From Algiphilus sp022763315 (GTDB lineage: Bacteria > Pseudomonadota > Gammaproteobacteria > Nevskiales > Nevskiaceae), in assembly GCF_965249985.1 (NCBI RefSeq), contig NZ_OZ252280.1: a stretch of DNA of 64,000 nt, one strand, 5' to 3'. The stretch's first letter is position 1. Each line of letters starts with the position of its first letter. Shown here piece after piece: positions 37,941 through 46,718 of the stretch. Under the pieces are notes generated by a model. The model was not told the DNA's origin. It worked only from the letters and a program-made list of their open reading frames with translations, and ran no database searches. Made by a program: the position numbers and the translations under genes.

Positions 37941-37959
37941 TTCGAGGTGACGACCGGTC

Positions 37960-40356
37960 ATGACAACTACCGTTGACGAGAACTGCCCTGTACTGCCACT
38001 GCGCGACGTGGTGGTCTATCCGCACATGGCCATCCCGCTGTTCGTTGGTCGGGAGAAATCCATCCGCGCGCTCTCCGCGGCCATGCAGGACGACAAGCGC
38101 ATCCTGCTGGTCGCCCAGCGCTCGGCAGACAAGGACGACCCCGGCGAGGACGATATTTACGAGGTCGGCACGCTGGCCAGTGTGCTGCAGATGTTGAAGC
38201 TGCCCGACGGGACGGTGAAGGTGCTGGTCGAGGGCGCGCAGCGCGCGCGCATCCAGACGCTGCAGCCTGGTGGTGACTACCTGCAGGCCGACATCGTGTT
38301 GCTCGACGAGGATGACGCCGCCAGTGAAGGGCGCGAGACCGACGCGCTCATGCGTTCCACCGTGGCCTTGTTCGAGCAGTACATCAAGCTCAACAAGAAG
38401 GTCCCCGCCGAGCTGCTGCCCTCGCTGAGCGCGATGGACCAGCCGGGCCGGCTGGCCGACACCATCGCCGCCCACCTCAACCTCAAGCTGGAGGACAAGC
38501 AGGCCGTGCTCGAGGTTGGCGGTGCCCATGCCCGACTGGAGCATGTGCTGGCCTCCCTGGAAGGCGAGATCGACACCCTGCAGATTGAGAAGAAGATCCG
38601 TGGCCGGGTGAAGTCTCAGATGGAGAAGTCGCAGCGCGAGTACTACCTGAATGAGCAGATGAAGGCCATTCAGAAGGAGCTCGGCGAGATCGACGAGGCG
38701 CCGAACGAGATCGAGGAGCTCGGCAACAAGATCGAGAAGGCCGGTATGCCGAAGGCGGTCAAGACCAAGGCGACGGCGGAGTTCAACAAGCTGAAGATGA
38801 TGTCGCCGATGTCTGCCGAGGCAACGGTGGTGCGCAATTATCTGGACTGGCTCACCAGCGTGCCGTGGAAGAAGCGTACGCGAACGCAGATCGATCTCGA
38901 GCGTGCCCAGGAAATCCTCGACCGCGACCACTACGGGCTGGAAAAGGTCAAGGAGCGGATCATCGAGTATCTGGCCGTACAGAGCCGCGTCAAGAAGCTG
39001 CACGGCCCGATTCTCTGCCTGGTGGGCCCGCCCGGGGTCGGCAAGACCTCCCTCGGCCGTTCGGTGGCCGAGGCGGTGAATCGCAAGTTCACGCGCATGA
39101 GCCTGGGCGGCGTGCGCGACGAGGCGGAAATCCGCGGCCACCGCCGGACCTACATCGGTTCGCTTCCGGGCAAGATCGTGCAGAACCTCGCCAAGGTCGG
39201 CAAGAAGAATCCGCTCTTCCTGCTCGACGAAATCGACAAGATGGCGATGGATTTCCGCGGTGATCCGAGCTCGGCCTTGCTGGAGGTGCTCGACCCCGAG
39301 CAGAACAGCACCTTCAATGATCACTATCTGGAAGTCGACGTGGACCTGTCGGATGTGATGTTCATCTGCACCGCGAACACGCTCAACATTCCGGCGCCCT
39401 TGCTCGACCGCATGGAGGTGATCCGCATCCCCGGCTATACCGAGGAAGAAAAGGTCAACATCGCCAAGAAGTATCTGGTGCCCAAGCAGATCGAGCGCAA
39501 CGGCCTCCGTGAGGGCGAGCTGGGCATCACCGACGATGCGCTGCGCGCCATCGTGCGCCACTACACACGCGAGGCCGGTGTGCGCAATCTGGAGCGCGAG
39601 ATCAGCAAGATCGCGCGCAAGGTGGTGAAGGAGCTGCTATCCACCAAGCAGAAGAAGCGCGTGCGTGTCACCGAAAAGAACATCGACAAGTACCTCGGCG
39701 TTCGCCAGTTCCGCTACGGCCGCGCCGAGGAGCAGAACAGCGTTGGTCAGGTGACCGGACTGGCCTGGACTGAAGTGGGCGGCGAACTGCTCACCATCGA
39801 GGCGGCGCTGTCCCCAGGCCGTGGCAAGCTGTCGCAGACCGGGAGTCTGGGCAACGTCATGCAGGAATCGGTACAGGCTGCGCTCACAGTCGTGCGAGGT
39901 CGCGCGTCTGCACTCGGCATTGCACCGGACTTCTACACCAACAATGACGTGCACGTGCACGTGCCCGAAGGCGCCACGCCCAAGGATGGTCCCAGCGCAG
40001 GCATCGGCATGTGCACCGCGTTGATCTCAGCGCTGACGCGTATTCCGGTGCGTGCGGATGTGGCGATGACCGGCGAAATCACGCTGCGAGGTGAGGTGCT
40101 ACCGATCGGTGGCCTGAAGGAAAAGCTGCTGGCAGCGCATCGAGGCGGTATTCGTACCGTGCTGATTCCAGAGGAGAATCGTAAGGATCTCGACGAGATT
40201 CCGGGGAACATCAAGGACTCGCTGGACATCCGTCCAGTGCGCTGGATCGACGATGTCATTGCGGTCGCTCTGGAGCACATGCCGGAGCCATTGCCGGAAC
40301 AATCCGCCAAGAAGGCGGAGGGTAGTGCAGCCAGCGATGAAGTTAGGGCACACTAA
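37960..40356 (+). CDS. lon: ATP-dependent protease Lon
   Basis: A 798-residue AAA+ serine protease that degrades misfolded and regulatory proteins. It has the N-terminal substrate domain (about 10-200), a coiled linker, Walker A GPPGVGKTSLG near 357, Walker B LFLLDEIDK, and a C-terminal protease domain with the catalytic Ser in PKDGPSAGIGM near 679 and the catalytic Lys in IGGLKEKLLAA. GAGGTGA lies about 10 nt before the ATG. Expression is probably heat-inducible given the upstream sigma32-like promoter. Confidence 0.98.
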   Translation: MTTTVDENCPVLPLRDVVVYPHMAIPLFVGREKSIRALSAAMQDDKRILLVAQRSADKDDPGEDDIYEVGTLASVLQMLKLPDGTVKVLVEGAQRARIQTLQPGGDYLQADIVLLDEDDAASEGRETDALMRSTVALFEQYIKLNKKVPAELLPSLSAMDQPGRLADTIAAHLNLKLEDKQAVLEVGGAHARLEHVLASLEGEIDTLQIEKKIRGRVKSQMEKSQREYYLNEQMKAIQKELGEIDEAPNEIEELGNKIEKAGMPKAVKTKATAEFNKLKMMSPMSAEATVVRNYLDWLTSVPWKKRTRTQIDLERAQEILDRDHYGLEKVKERIIEYLAVQSRVKKLHGPILCLVGPPGVGKTSLGRSVAEAVNRKFTRMSLGGVRDEAEIRGHRRTYIGSLPGKIVQNLAKVGKKNPLFLLDEIDKMAMDFRGDPSSALLEVLDPEQNSTFNDHYLEVDVDLSDVMFICTANTLNIPAPLLDRMEVIRIPGYTEEEKVNIAKKYLVPKQIERNGLREGELGITDDALRAIVRHYTREAGVRNLEREISKIARKVVKELLSTKQKKRVRVTEKNIDKYLGVRQFRYGRAEEQNSVGQVTGLAWTEVGGELLTIEAALSPGRGKLSQTGSLGNVMQESVQAALTVVRGRASALGIAPDFYTNNDVHVHVPEGATPKDGPSAGIGMCTALISALTRIPVRADVAMTGEITLRGEVLPIGGLKEKLLAAHRGGIRTVLIPEENRKDLDEIPGNIKDSLDIRPVRWIDDVIAVALEHMPEPLPEQSAKKAEGSAASDEVRAH

Positions 40357-40404
40357 AGCGGTTAGCGGCCGGCAATGCGCGGCCGTTGGCGCAAGAAGTC
40401 ATCG

Positions 40405-40434
40405 TTGACGGAGCTACAATGCCCGTGCGATAAC
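40405..40434 (+). promoter_or_regulatory. Candidate sigma70 promoter of hupB
   Basis: TTGACG (40405-40410), an 18-nt spacer and GATAAC (40429-40434), about 90 nt before the hupB ATG. The -35 matches five of six positions. Confidence 0.45.
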
Positions 40435-40526
40435 AGGCTACACGCCGACACGGACGCGGCCGCAGCCCTTGCGGTCGTTCGGGGGTGTTTTCTCCAATAA
40501 CCCACAGTGAGAGGGGATTTTCAAGC

Positions 40527-40799
40527 ATGAATAAATCGGAACTGATTGACGCGGTCGCCGCCAGTGCAGATCTTTCCAAGGCCGACGCCGGTCGTGCGGT
40601 GGACGCGACAATCGAAGCCTTGACCAAGGCGCTGAAGAAGGGAGACAAGGTCTCGCTGGTCGGCTTCGGCACCTTCGAAGTGCGCACGCGTGCCGCGCGT
40701 ACCGGCCGTAACCCGAAGACGGGCGCCGAACTCAAGATCAAGGCCAGCAAGACGCCGGCATTTAAGGCTGGCAAAGCGCTGAAAGACGCTGTAAACTAA
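40527..40799 (+). CDS. hupB: DNA-binding protein HU-beta
   Basis: A 90-residue nucleoid protein. The family signature GFGTFEVRTRAARTGRNPKTG is visible around 46-66, with the beta-arm Arg/Pro DNA-binding tip (RNPKTGAEL). It begins MNKSELIDAVAASADLSKAD, typical of HupB. A purine-rich GAGAGGGG lies about 12 nt before the ATG. Its position after lon and before ppiD is conserved in Gammaproteobacteria. Confidence 0.97.
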   Translation: MNKSELIDAVAASADLSKADAGRAVDATIEALTKALKKGDKVSLVGFGTFEVRTRAARTGRNPKTGAELKIKASKTPAFKAGKALKDAVN

Positions 40800-40821
40800 T
40801 GCGGATTCGGGGCGCTTTGAA

Positions 40822-40897
40822 GGGTGCTTAGCTCAGCTGGTAGAGCGTCGCCCTTACAAGGCGAATGTCGGCGGTTCGATCCCGTCAGCACCCACCA
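40822..40897 (+). tRNA. tRNA-Val (anticodon UAC)
   Basis: A 76-nt tRNA with encoded CCA. The acceptor GGGTGCT pairs with AGCACCC. The D-arm is GCTCAGCTGGTAGAGC, the anticodon TAC is at 40855-40857, and the T-loop is GTTCGATCC. It lies 22 nt after hupB. Confidence 0.97.
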
Positions 40898-40923
40898 ATA
40901 GCCCCGAGTAAACCCTGTTTCGC

Positions 40924-41000
40924 GGAGCGGTAGTTCAGTCGGTTAGAATGCCGGCCTGTCACGCCGGAGGTCGCGGGTTCGAGTCCCGTCCGCTCCGCCA
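40924..41000 (+). tRNA. tRNA-Asp (anticodon GUC)
   Basis: A 77-nt tRNA with encoded CCA. The acceptor GGAGCGG pairs with CCGCTCC. The D-arm is GTTCAGTCGGTTAGAATG, the anticodon GTC is at 40958-40960, and the T-loop is GTTCGAGTC. It follows tRNA-Val after 26 nt and probably shares its transcript. Confidence 0.97.
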
Positions 41001-41007
41001 GTTTGTG

Positions 41008-41040
41008 CAAAGGCGCCATTTTTCGGCGCCTTTGTTGTTT
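41008..41040 (+). terminator. Rho-independent terminator after the tRNA pair
   Basis: CAAAGGCGCC and GGCGCCTTTG form a perfect 10-bp stem with a 7-nt T-rich loop, followed by TTGTTT. It separates hupB-tRNA-Val-tRNA-Asp from ppiD. Confidence 0.85.
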
Positions 41041-41092
41041 CAGGGCCTGTTGACACAATCTCGCAGGTCCGACCAGCCGTGGAGACCGTTCG

Positions 41093-43015
41093 ATGCTGCA
41101 GTCGTTGCGTGATCGCATGTCCGGCGTTGTTGCCTGGTTCATCGTGGGCCTGCTCATCATTCCCTTTGCCTTCTTCGGGATTGACCAGTTCACGACCAGC
41201 AACGCCAATCCGGAAGTCGCCAGCGTGGGCGACCGTGATATCACGCTCCGCGAGTTCCAGAATGCTTACAACCAACGCTATCAGCGGTTGGTGCAGATGC
41301 TGGGCGACAACTTTGATCCCTCCACGCTGGACCGCGATGTCATGCGGCAAGCAGTGCTGGAGGACATGATTCAGCAGGAAGCCCGCCTGCAGTACGCCCA
41401 GGATCAGGGCTGGCGCGTCAGCGATCAGGCATTGATGCAGTTCCTGCGGGAAATTCCGGCTTTCCAGCGCGATGGACAGTTCTCGCCGGAAGCCTACCGC
41501 GAGCTGCTGGCGCAGCAGGGCATGAGTCCGGCGCGGTATGAACAACAGCTGCGCGAAGGCCTGCGCGCGGAACAGCTGCGCAACGCGGTGGTGAACTCGG
41601 CTTTTGTTGTCCCCGAGGAGGTTGCGCGGGCGCGTGCGGTCCGTGAACAACAGCGCAGCTTCGCCGCTGTGCGCGTCCCGGCTTCGCGTTTCCTCGGAGA
41701 CATCGAGGTAGACGAGGCGGCGCTGCAGGAGGCGTATGAAGCCAACCGTGACGCCTATCGCGTGCCGGAGCGGGTCAAGCTTGCCTATATCGAGCTCGAC
41801 CGCGACACCATCGCCGAGAACCAGCCCGAACCGAGTGCGTCGGTGCTTCGGCGCATCTATGAATCCGAGTCCAAAGTGCGTTTCACAAGTCAGGAGCGGC
41901 GGGAAGTCCGCCATATTCTGGCCGAGGGCGACGATGCCCGCGAACGCATCGAGCAGGCGGCCGAACGCATTCGCGAGGGCGCTGACTTCGCACAGGTGGC
42001 GAGGGACGTCTCGGATGACAGCGGATCGGCGGAGGACGGTGGCAGTCTGGGCTGGATCGAGCGCGGCGACATGGTTCCGGCGTTCGAGGAGGCCGCCTTC
42101 GCGCTACCGGTCGATACGCTCAGTGAGCCGGTTGAAAGTGATTTTGGATGGCACCTGATCCGGGTGGACGCAATCGAGGAATCGCGTACCAAGCCCTTCG
42201 AGGATGCCGAGGTACAGGCACAGTTGCTGCGCATGTACCGTGAGCGTGAGGCGGACGTTGCCTTCCGCGAGGCGCTGGATCAGATCGAACGCATTGCCTT
42301 CGAGCAGGCGGCCTCGCTGGAACCGGCCGCGGACGCCGCGGGCCTGCCGGTCGAAACCACTGATTGGCTGACTCGCGGCAGCGGGCAGGGCCTGCTGGCG
42401 AATCCCGAAGTGGCGCAGGCCGCTTTCAGCGATACCGTGCAGGCCGGCGAAAATTCGCGCCCGCTGGAGCTCTCGCCCGGTCGCGTGGTGGTGATCCGTC
42501 AGCGCGAACACGAAGCCGCGCGGGTACGCCCGCTGGATGAGGTGCGCGAGCAGGTCGCCGCCGACGTACGGGCCGACAAGGCGCGCGAGCAAGCGCGAGA
42601 GATGGCCGAAGCCATCGCTGAAGCGGTGCGTGGCGGCGCGACCCTGGAAGACGCCGCCGCCTCGCGCGATCTGGAGGCGGAGCGGGCTGAGAAGGTGCGC
42701 CGCGACAGCAGTGATTGGGACCAGCGCGTATTGCGGACCGTGTTCGCGATGCCGCGTCCGGACGACGCCAACGGCGTTCCGGTGCGCACAGTGGAGCTTG
42801 GCGAAGAAGGGATCTCGGTGGTGCGTCTGGAAGCGGTCCATGTGCCGGCAACAGACGGCGACGACGGGATCGACGACCGCACGCTCACCCGCCGCATTCA
42901 GGGGCGTGCAGCGGGCATGGAATTCGCCGGTCTTGAGCAACACATCATCGAAAGCATCGACGTGCAACGCAACGAGCGCGCGAGCGATATCGATGAGGGC
43001 GACGCGCTGCGTTGA
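41093..43015 (+). CDS. ppiD: Peptidyl-prolyl cis-trans isomerase D (periplasmic folding factor)
   Basis: A 640-residue inner-membrane-anchored periplasmic chaperone. One N-terminal membrane helix (about 13-32, AWFIVGLLIIPFAFFGI) is followed by a SurA-like N-domain, a parvulin domain (about 265-365; RREVRHILAEG, GGSLGWIERGDMVPAFEEAAF), a second degenerate parvulin-like region and a helical C-terminus. It acts near the Sec translocon with other periplasmic chaperones. It starts 52 nt after the terminator; a perfect TTGACA at 41050 lacks a matching -10. Confidence 0.94.
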   Translation: MLQSLRDRMSGVVAWFIVGLLIIPFAFFGIDQFTTSNANPEVASVGDRDITLREFQNAYNQRYQRLVQMLGDNFDPSTLDRDVMRQAVLEDMIQQEARLQYAQDQGWRVSDQALMQFLREIPAFQRDGQFSPEAYRELLAQQGMSPARYEQQLREGLRAEQLRNAVVNSAFVVPEEVARARAVREQQRSFAAVRVPASRFLGDIEVDEAALQEAYEANRDAYRVPERVKLAYIELDRDTIAENQPEPSASVLRRIYESESKVRFTSQERREVRHILAEGDDARERIEQAAERIREGADFAQVARDVSDDSGSAEDGGSLGWIERGDMVPAFEEAAFALPVDTLSEPVESDFGWHLIRVDAIEESRTKPFEDAEVQAQLLRMYREREADVAFREALDQIERIAFEQAASLEPAADAAGLPVETTDWLTRGSGQGLLANPEVAQAAFSDTVQAGENSRPLELSPGRVVVIRQREHEAARVRPLDEVREQVAADVRADKAREQAREMAEAIAEAVRGGATLEDAAASRDLEAERAEKVRRDSSDWDQRVLRTVFAMPRPDDANGVPVRTVELGEEGISVVRLEAVHVPATDGDDGIDDRTLTRRIQGRAAGMEFAGLEQHIIESIDVQRNERASDIDEGDALR

Positions 43016-43050
43016 TGAAGATCGTCAGCCGATGAAGCGGCGCATCCGCC

Positions 43051-44331
43051 ATGCCTGAGGCGCTGCGCCAGCTGCACTGGCAGATCGCCATCGCCTTGCT
43101 GTTCGCGGTGGCGGCCGGGGCGCTGTTGGGCGACAGCGCTGCTTTCATCCGCGTCGTCGATTTCCTCGGGCAGCTCTTTCTCAATGGGCTGCGCATGCTC
43201 ATCGTGCCGCTGATCATCACTTCGATGATGCAGGCCATGCTCAACCTGCCGGCGGCGACCTCGGTCGGCCGCCTGGGTGGGCGACTGGTGGGTTGGATCG
43301 CTCTGTCGACCCTGCTCGCCGTGCTGCTCGGCCTGCTGCTGGTCAACACCTTCCAGCCGGGCGTGGTCGATGGCGAGCCCGCGGGGGCCGCGCTGGGGCT
43401 CGACGCCAAGACGGATACCGTAATGGAGCGCGTGCAGGACGCCGGCGCCGGTGACATGGCGGGAATCTTCCTGCGCATGCTGCCACCCAATATCGTCGAA
43501 GCCGCGGCGGAAGCGCAGATGCTCGGCGTCATCGTTTTCAGCCTGCTGTTCGGTTATTTCGCCTCCCGGCTGGACGCCTCGTTACGCGATACGCAGACGC
43601 GCTTCTGGCAGGGCGCCTACGAGACCATGCTGCGTATCACGGGGCTGATCATGCGCTTTGCCCCGTTGGGCGTCTTCGCGCTGGTGTCGGAAACGGTGGC
43701 GAAGACCGGATGGCAGGCCTTCGGCCCGCTGTTGCTGTTCTTCCTGTGTGTCGCGAGCGCGCTGTTGCTGCATCTCCTGGTGGTGCTGCCGGTGTTGCTG
43801 AAGCTGCTTGCCGGTGTGTCAGGCTGGCAGCATCTGCGCGGCATGATGCCCGCGCTGCTGACCGCTTTCTCCACCAGTTCCTCCGCCGCCACCTTGCCGG
43901 TGTCCATCGACTGCGTGCAACGCCGGGCTGGGGTGTCGCCATCGACCGCGGGCTTCGTGCTTCCTCTGGGCGCCACCATCAACATGAACGGTACCGCCTT
44001 GTACGAATGCGCCGCCGCCCTGTTCATTGCGCAGGCCTACGGTCTCGATCTCAGCCTGTCGATGCAGTTCCTGGTAGTGGTGCTGGCCCTGTTGACCTCG
44101 GTGGGCGTTGCAGGCGTTCCGTCGGCAAGCCTGGTCGCCATTGCCGTGATTCTGGGCGCGGTGGGACTGCCCTTGGAGGGTGTCGGCCTGATCCTCGCTG
44201 TCGATCGCATCCTCGATATGATGCGAACGGCGGTGAACGTCTACGGCGATACCTGTGGCGCCGTCATCATCGCCCGGGGTGAGGGCGAGCAGCCCTACCG
44301 CACCCAGCCTCAGAACGACGCCAGCGGCTGA
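43051..44331 (+). CDS. Dicarboxylate/amino acid:cation symporter (DAACS family)
   Basis: A 426-residue GltP/DctA-type secondary transporter. Eight or more hydrophobic segments are present. The HP1 serine-rich tip is FSTSSSAATLPVS (about 272-284), and the TM7 unwound motif NMNGTA lies in LPLGATINMNGTALYE. These motifs bind substrate and sodium or protons. The exact substrate (glutamate, aspartate or C4-dicarboxylate) cannot be read from the sequence. It starts 35 nt after ppiD and is convergent with fabI. Confidence 0.93.
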   Translation: MPEALRQLHWQIAIALLFAVAAGALLGDSAAFIRVVDFLGQLFLNGLRMLIVPLIITSMMQAMLNLPAATSVGRLGGRLVGWIALSTLLAVLLGLLLVNTFQPGVVDGEPAGAALGLDAKTDTVMERVQDAGAGDMAGIFLRMLPPNIVEAAAEAQMLGVIVFSLLFGYFASRLDASLRDTQTRFWQGAYETMLRITGLIMRFAPLGVFALVSETVAKTGWQAFGPLLLFFLCVASALLLHLLVVLPVLLKLLAGVSGWQHLRGMMPALLTAFSTSSSAATLPVSIDCVQRRAGVSPSTAGFVLPLGATINMNGTALYECAAALFIAQAYGLDLSLSMQFLVVVLALLTSVGVAGVPSASLVAIAVILGAVGLPLEGVGLILAVDRILDMMRTAVNVYGDTCGAVIIARGEGEQPYRTQPQNDASG

Positions 44332-44385
44332 GCCCCTGCGGCGAAGCGGCCTCCCTTGCGTTGCGCGCTCGCGGAGCGGCGCGGC

Positions 44386-45174
44386 CTATTCGCTTTCGGC
44401 GAAGCCCATGATGCGGAAGCCCGCGTCGACGTAGGTCACTTCTCCGGTGATGCCCGAGGCGAGATCGGAGCACAGGAAGGCAGCCGCATTGCCCACTTCG
44501 TCGGCGCTGACATTGCGCTTCAGTGCGGACATCGACTCCGCCTTCGAGAGCATGCCGCGGAAGCCGCTGATGCCGGCGGCGGCCAGCGTCTTGATCGGCC
44601 CGGCGGAGATGGCGTTGACACGGATCCCCTGCGGCCCGAGGTCGGCGGCCAGATAGCGGGTGGTGGACTCAAGCGCGGCCTTGGCCGGGCCCATGACGTT
44701 GTATCGCGGGATGGCGCGCTCGGCGCCCAGATAGCTGAGTGTGAGCATCGCGCCGTTCTGACGGCCTTCCATCAACGGCAGCATGGCGCGCGCCAGGGCG
44801 ACAAAACTATAGGCCGAGATATCGTGCGCGACAGAGAAGGCTTCACGACTGGTCTGGTCGATGAAACGGCCTTGCAGAGCGTCGCGGGGGGCGAAGCCGA
44901 TGGAGTGCACAACGATGTCGATGCCTTCGTGGCGTGTGCGCAGGGCCTCCGTGAGGGCGTCGAAATCGCCGTCCTGGCTCACGTCCAAGGGGTGTACGCT
45001 GTCACTGCCGAGCGTTTTGGCGAATTCCGTGGCGCGTGGCGCCAGCTTCTCGCCTTGATAGGTAAAGGCCAGCTCGGCGCCTTCGCGGTGCATCGCGCGG
45101 GCAACGCCAGCGGCGATGGAACGCTCGCTGGCAAAGCCAGTGATCAGTGCGGTTTTTCCCTGCAGAAAGCCCAT
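44386..45174 (-). CDS. fabI: Enoyl-[acyl-carrier-protein] reductase (NADH)
   Basis: A 262-residue short-chain dehydrogenase that performs the last reduction of each fatty-acid elongation cycle and is the target of triclosan. FabI-type glycine motif GFASERSIAAGVA is at 13-25. The catalytic Tyr-x6-Lys is seen as YNVMGPAK. A strong GGAGGAGAATCG precedes the ATG. It lies 30 nt after the TonB-like gene on the same strand and could be the last gene of that operon, though it may have its own promoter. Confidence 0.96.
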   Translation of the reverse strand: MGFLQGKTALITGFASERSIAAGVARAMHREGAELAFTYQGEKLAPRATEFAKTLGSDSVHPLDVSQDGDFDALTEALRTRHEGIDIVVHSIGFAPRDALQGRFIDQTSREAFSVAHDISAYSFVALARAMLPLMEGRQNGAMLTLSYLGAERAIPRYNVMGPAKAALESTTRYLAADLGPQGIRVNAISAGPIKTLAAAGISGFRGMLSKAESMSALKRNVSADEVGNAAAFLCSDLASGITGEVTYVDAGFRIMGFAESE

Positions 45175-45204
45175 CGATTCTCCTCCAAGAAGGCTGTGGC
45201 CGCT

Positions 45205-46182
45205 CTAGCTCGGCATGAAATACATTGGATAGCTCAGCGTCACCGTCTCAACATTGGATTTGGCGCCGAAGTTGAGCGTGCGCACCCGGGTCAGAATGCG
45301 CTGCTCCAAGCCTGGATTATTCAGCTGGCTGTCCACAATGCGGACATCGGTCACGCTGCCATCGGGGGCGATGGTCAGACGCAGGGTGACCTTGCCCTGT
45401 AGCGAAGGATCCTCCCGCAGGGCGCGGTTATAGAGGGTATAGAAGGCCCCCTTGTTGCGATCGAAGACCAGCTGCAATTCATCCAGGCTGCGCCCGGAAC
45501 GGCGCTGCTGCCCACTGTCCCCGACGCGAGGGCTGGGCGCGCCAACTCCCGCGGGACGCTCCACCTGTGTGGTGCTGCGGTTGCCGATGCCGGTGCTGCT
45601 TTGCGCTGTGCGCGTGGTACCGCTGCCGCCGCCACTGGAGCGCTGACGCGCGGATTGTTCCACCGCGCCACCACCGCTGACGCCGCTTCCCTGCGCGCGC
45701 AGCACGTCGGAGCTGCTGCGCAGGCTGCGATTACCATCCATGCGCTGCGTCAGGGTCTGGTCACGCAGATCGCTCAGTGCATCGAATTGGCTGCTGTAGC
45801 GCTGTCGTACCTCCTGTCGGGCATCCGGCTGGGCCGGCTGTTCGCGCGGCTCGGCGGGGGTCTCCGGTTCGGGTTCTGGTTCGCGCTCTGGGGCTGGGTC
45901 GGGCTCCGGCTCCGGCTCGGGTTCCGGGGTGGGCTCAGGTTCCTCAACCGGCTGCGGTTCCTCTTCCTGCTGGGCGATCTCGGCCGCGCGTTCGCGAATC
46001 AACTGGGCGTAGCGTGGCTCCTCGCCCTGCTGTCCGCCTCCATCCGAGAGGCCCGGGATGCGCAGGAAGGGCATGATCAGCGCGATGATCAGAAAAGGAA
46101 TGAACAGCGCGAACAGAACGCGCTGGAAACGGCGGTCCGAGGCGTCCGCATAGCGCGCGACTTCCGGGCTCAGTGCGTACAC
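45205..46182 (-). CDS. TonB-like protein with AgmX/PglI C-terminal domain
   Basis: A 325-residue inner-membrane-anchored periplasmic protein. One membrane helix (about 23-43) is followed by a Glu/Pro-rich spacer (75-120) typical of TonB, a Ser/Gly-rich low-complexity stretch (140-230) and a C-terminal domain (about 240-325; QGKVTLRLTIAPDGSVTDVR) of the AgmX/PglI type, related to TonB. Such proteins carry motion or force from an ExbB/ExbD motor towards the outer membrane. The gene is eighth in the operon and follows the two exbD genes after 2 nt. Confidence 0.87.
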   Translation of the reverse strand: MYALSPEVARYADASDRRFQRVLFALFIPFLIIALIMPFLRIPGLSDGGGQQGEEPRYAQLIRERAAEIAQQEEEPQPVEEPEPTPEPEPEPEPDPAPEREPEPEPETPAEPREQPAQPDARQEVRQRYSSQFDALSDLRDQTLTQRMDGNRSLRSSSDVLRAQGSGVSGGGAVEQSARQRSSGGGSGTTRTAQSSTGIGNRSTTQVERPAGVGAPSPRVGDSGQQRRSGRSLDELQLVFDRNKGAFYTLYNRALREDPSLQGKVTLRLTIAPDGSVTDVRIVDSQLNNPGLEQRILTRVRTLNFGAKSNVETVTLSYPMYFMPS

Positions 46183-46184
46183 GC

Positions 46185-46718
46185 TCAGGAGCCCTCCCTA
46201 CTCGGCTGCCGCTGCAATACCGCCAGTGACACCGTGGAGAAGCGCGCTTCAGTGGCCGTGGCCATGATGCGCTTCAGCGTGGAGAAGGGCGTTCCCTTGT
46301 CCGCCATGATGTTGATCTCGCCGCGGGTGCGCTTGGTTTGATTGTCGATCTCCACGGACACCAGCGGCACATCCTGCTCCAGCTGGGCCTGCAGACCGGG
46401 AATGAGGTTGCCGTCCTGGCTGGCTGCATCCTGCAGCGACATGATGTCGGTGGTGCGGCTGCCGTTCTGCAGCAATACCCGTTCACGCGTGATCATGATG
46501 ACCGGCACCTCACGCGCGCGCTCTTCGGTCTGTGACTCGGGGAGCTGCATGGCGCGGGGAGCGGGCAGGACCTCCACTGCGGAGGAATTGACCAGCAGAA
46601 AGAAGACCAGAATCGTGAAGATGTCCATCAAGGACACCAGATTCAATCCACCACGCTTCTGCTCCCCGGCCCGCCGCTCCAGGTGCTTGCCGCGGAAACT
46701 CATAGTGCGCCGGCTCAT
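46185..46718 (-). CDS. ExbD/TolR-family protein (with conserved Asp)
   Basis: A 177-residue proton-channel subunit. The single membrane helix is LVSLMDIFTILVFFLLV with the key proton-carrying Asp at residue 32. A periplasmic ExbD-type domain follows and contains EINIMADKGTPFSTLKRIMA. It overlaps the upstream ExbD paralogue by 4 nt. Together with ExbB it should form the energising motor of this operon. Confidence 0.92.
   Translation of the reverse strand: MSRRTMSFRGKHLERRAGEQKRGGLNLVSLMDIFTILVFFLLVNSSAVEVLPAPRAMQLPESQTEERAREVPVIMITRERVLLQNGSRTTDIMSLQDAASQDGNLIPGLQAQLEQDVPLVSVEIDNQTKRTRGEINIMADKGTPFSTLKRIMATATEARFSTVSLAVLQRQPSREGS

Noticed and set aside
40822..41000. The tRNA-Val/tRNA-Asp pair as an integration site
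   Set aside because: No integrase, direct repeat of a tRNA end, or composition change follows; the next gene is the conserved ppiD.
41050..41055. A perfect TTGACA before ppiD as a -35 box
   Set aside because: No acceptable -10 occurs 16-18 nt downstream, so a promoter cannot be called there.
45860..45960. Repetitive CCGGNT-like DNA that could be read as a tandem repeat
   Set aside because: It encodes the Glu/Pro-rich spacer of the TonB-like protein, so the repetition is explained at the protein level.
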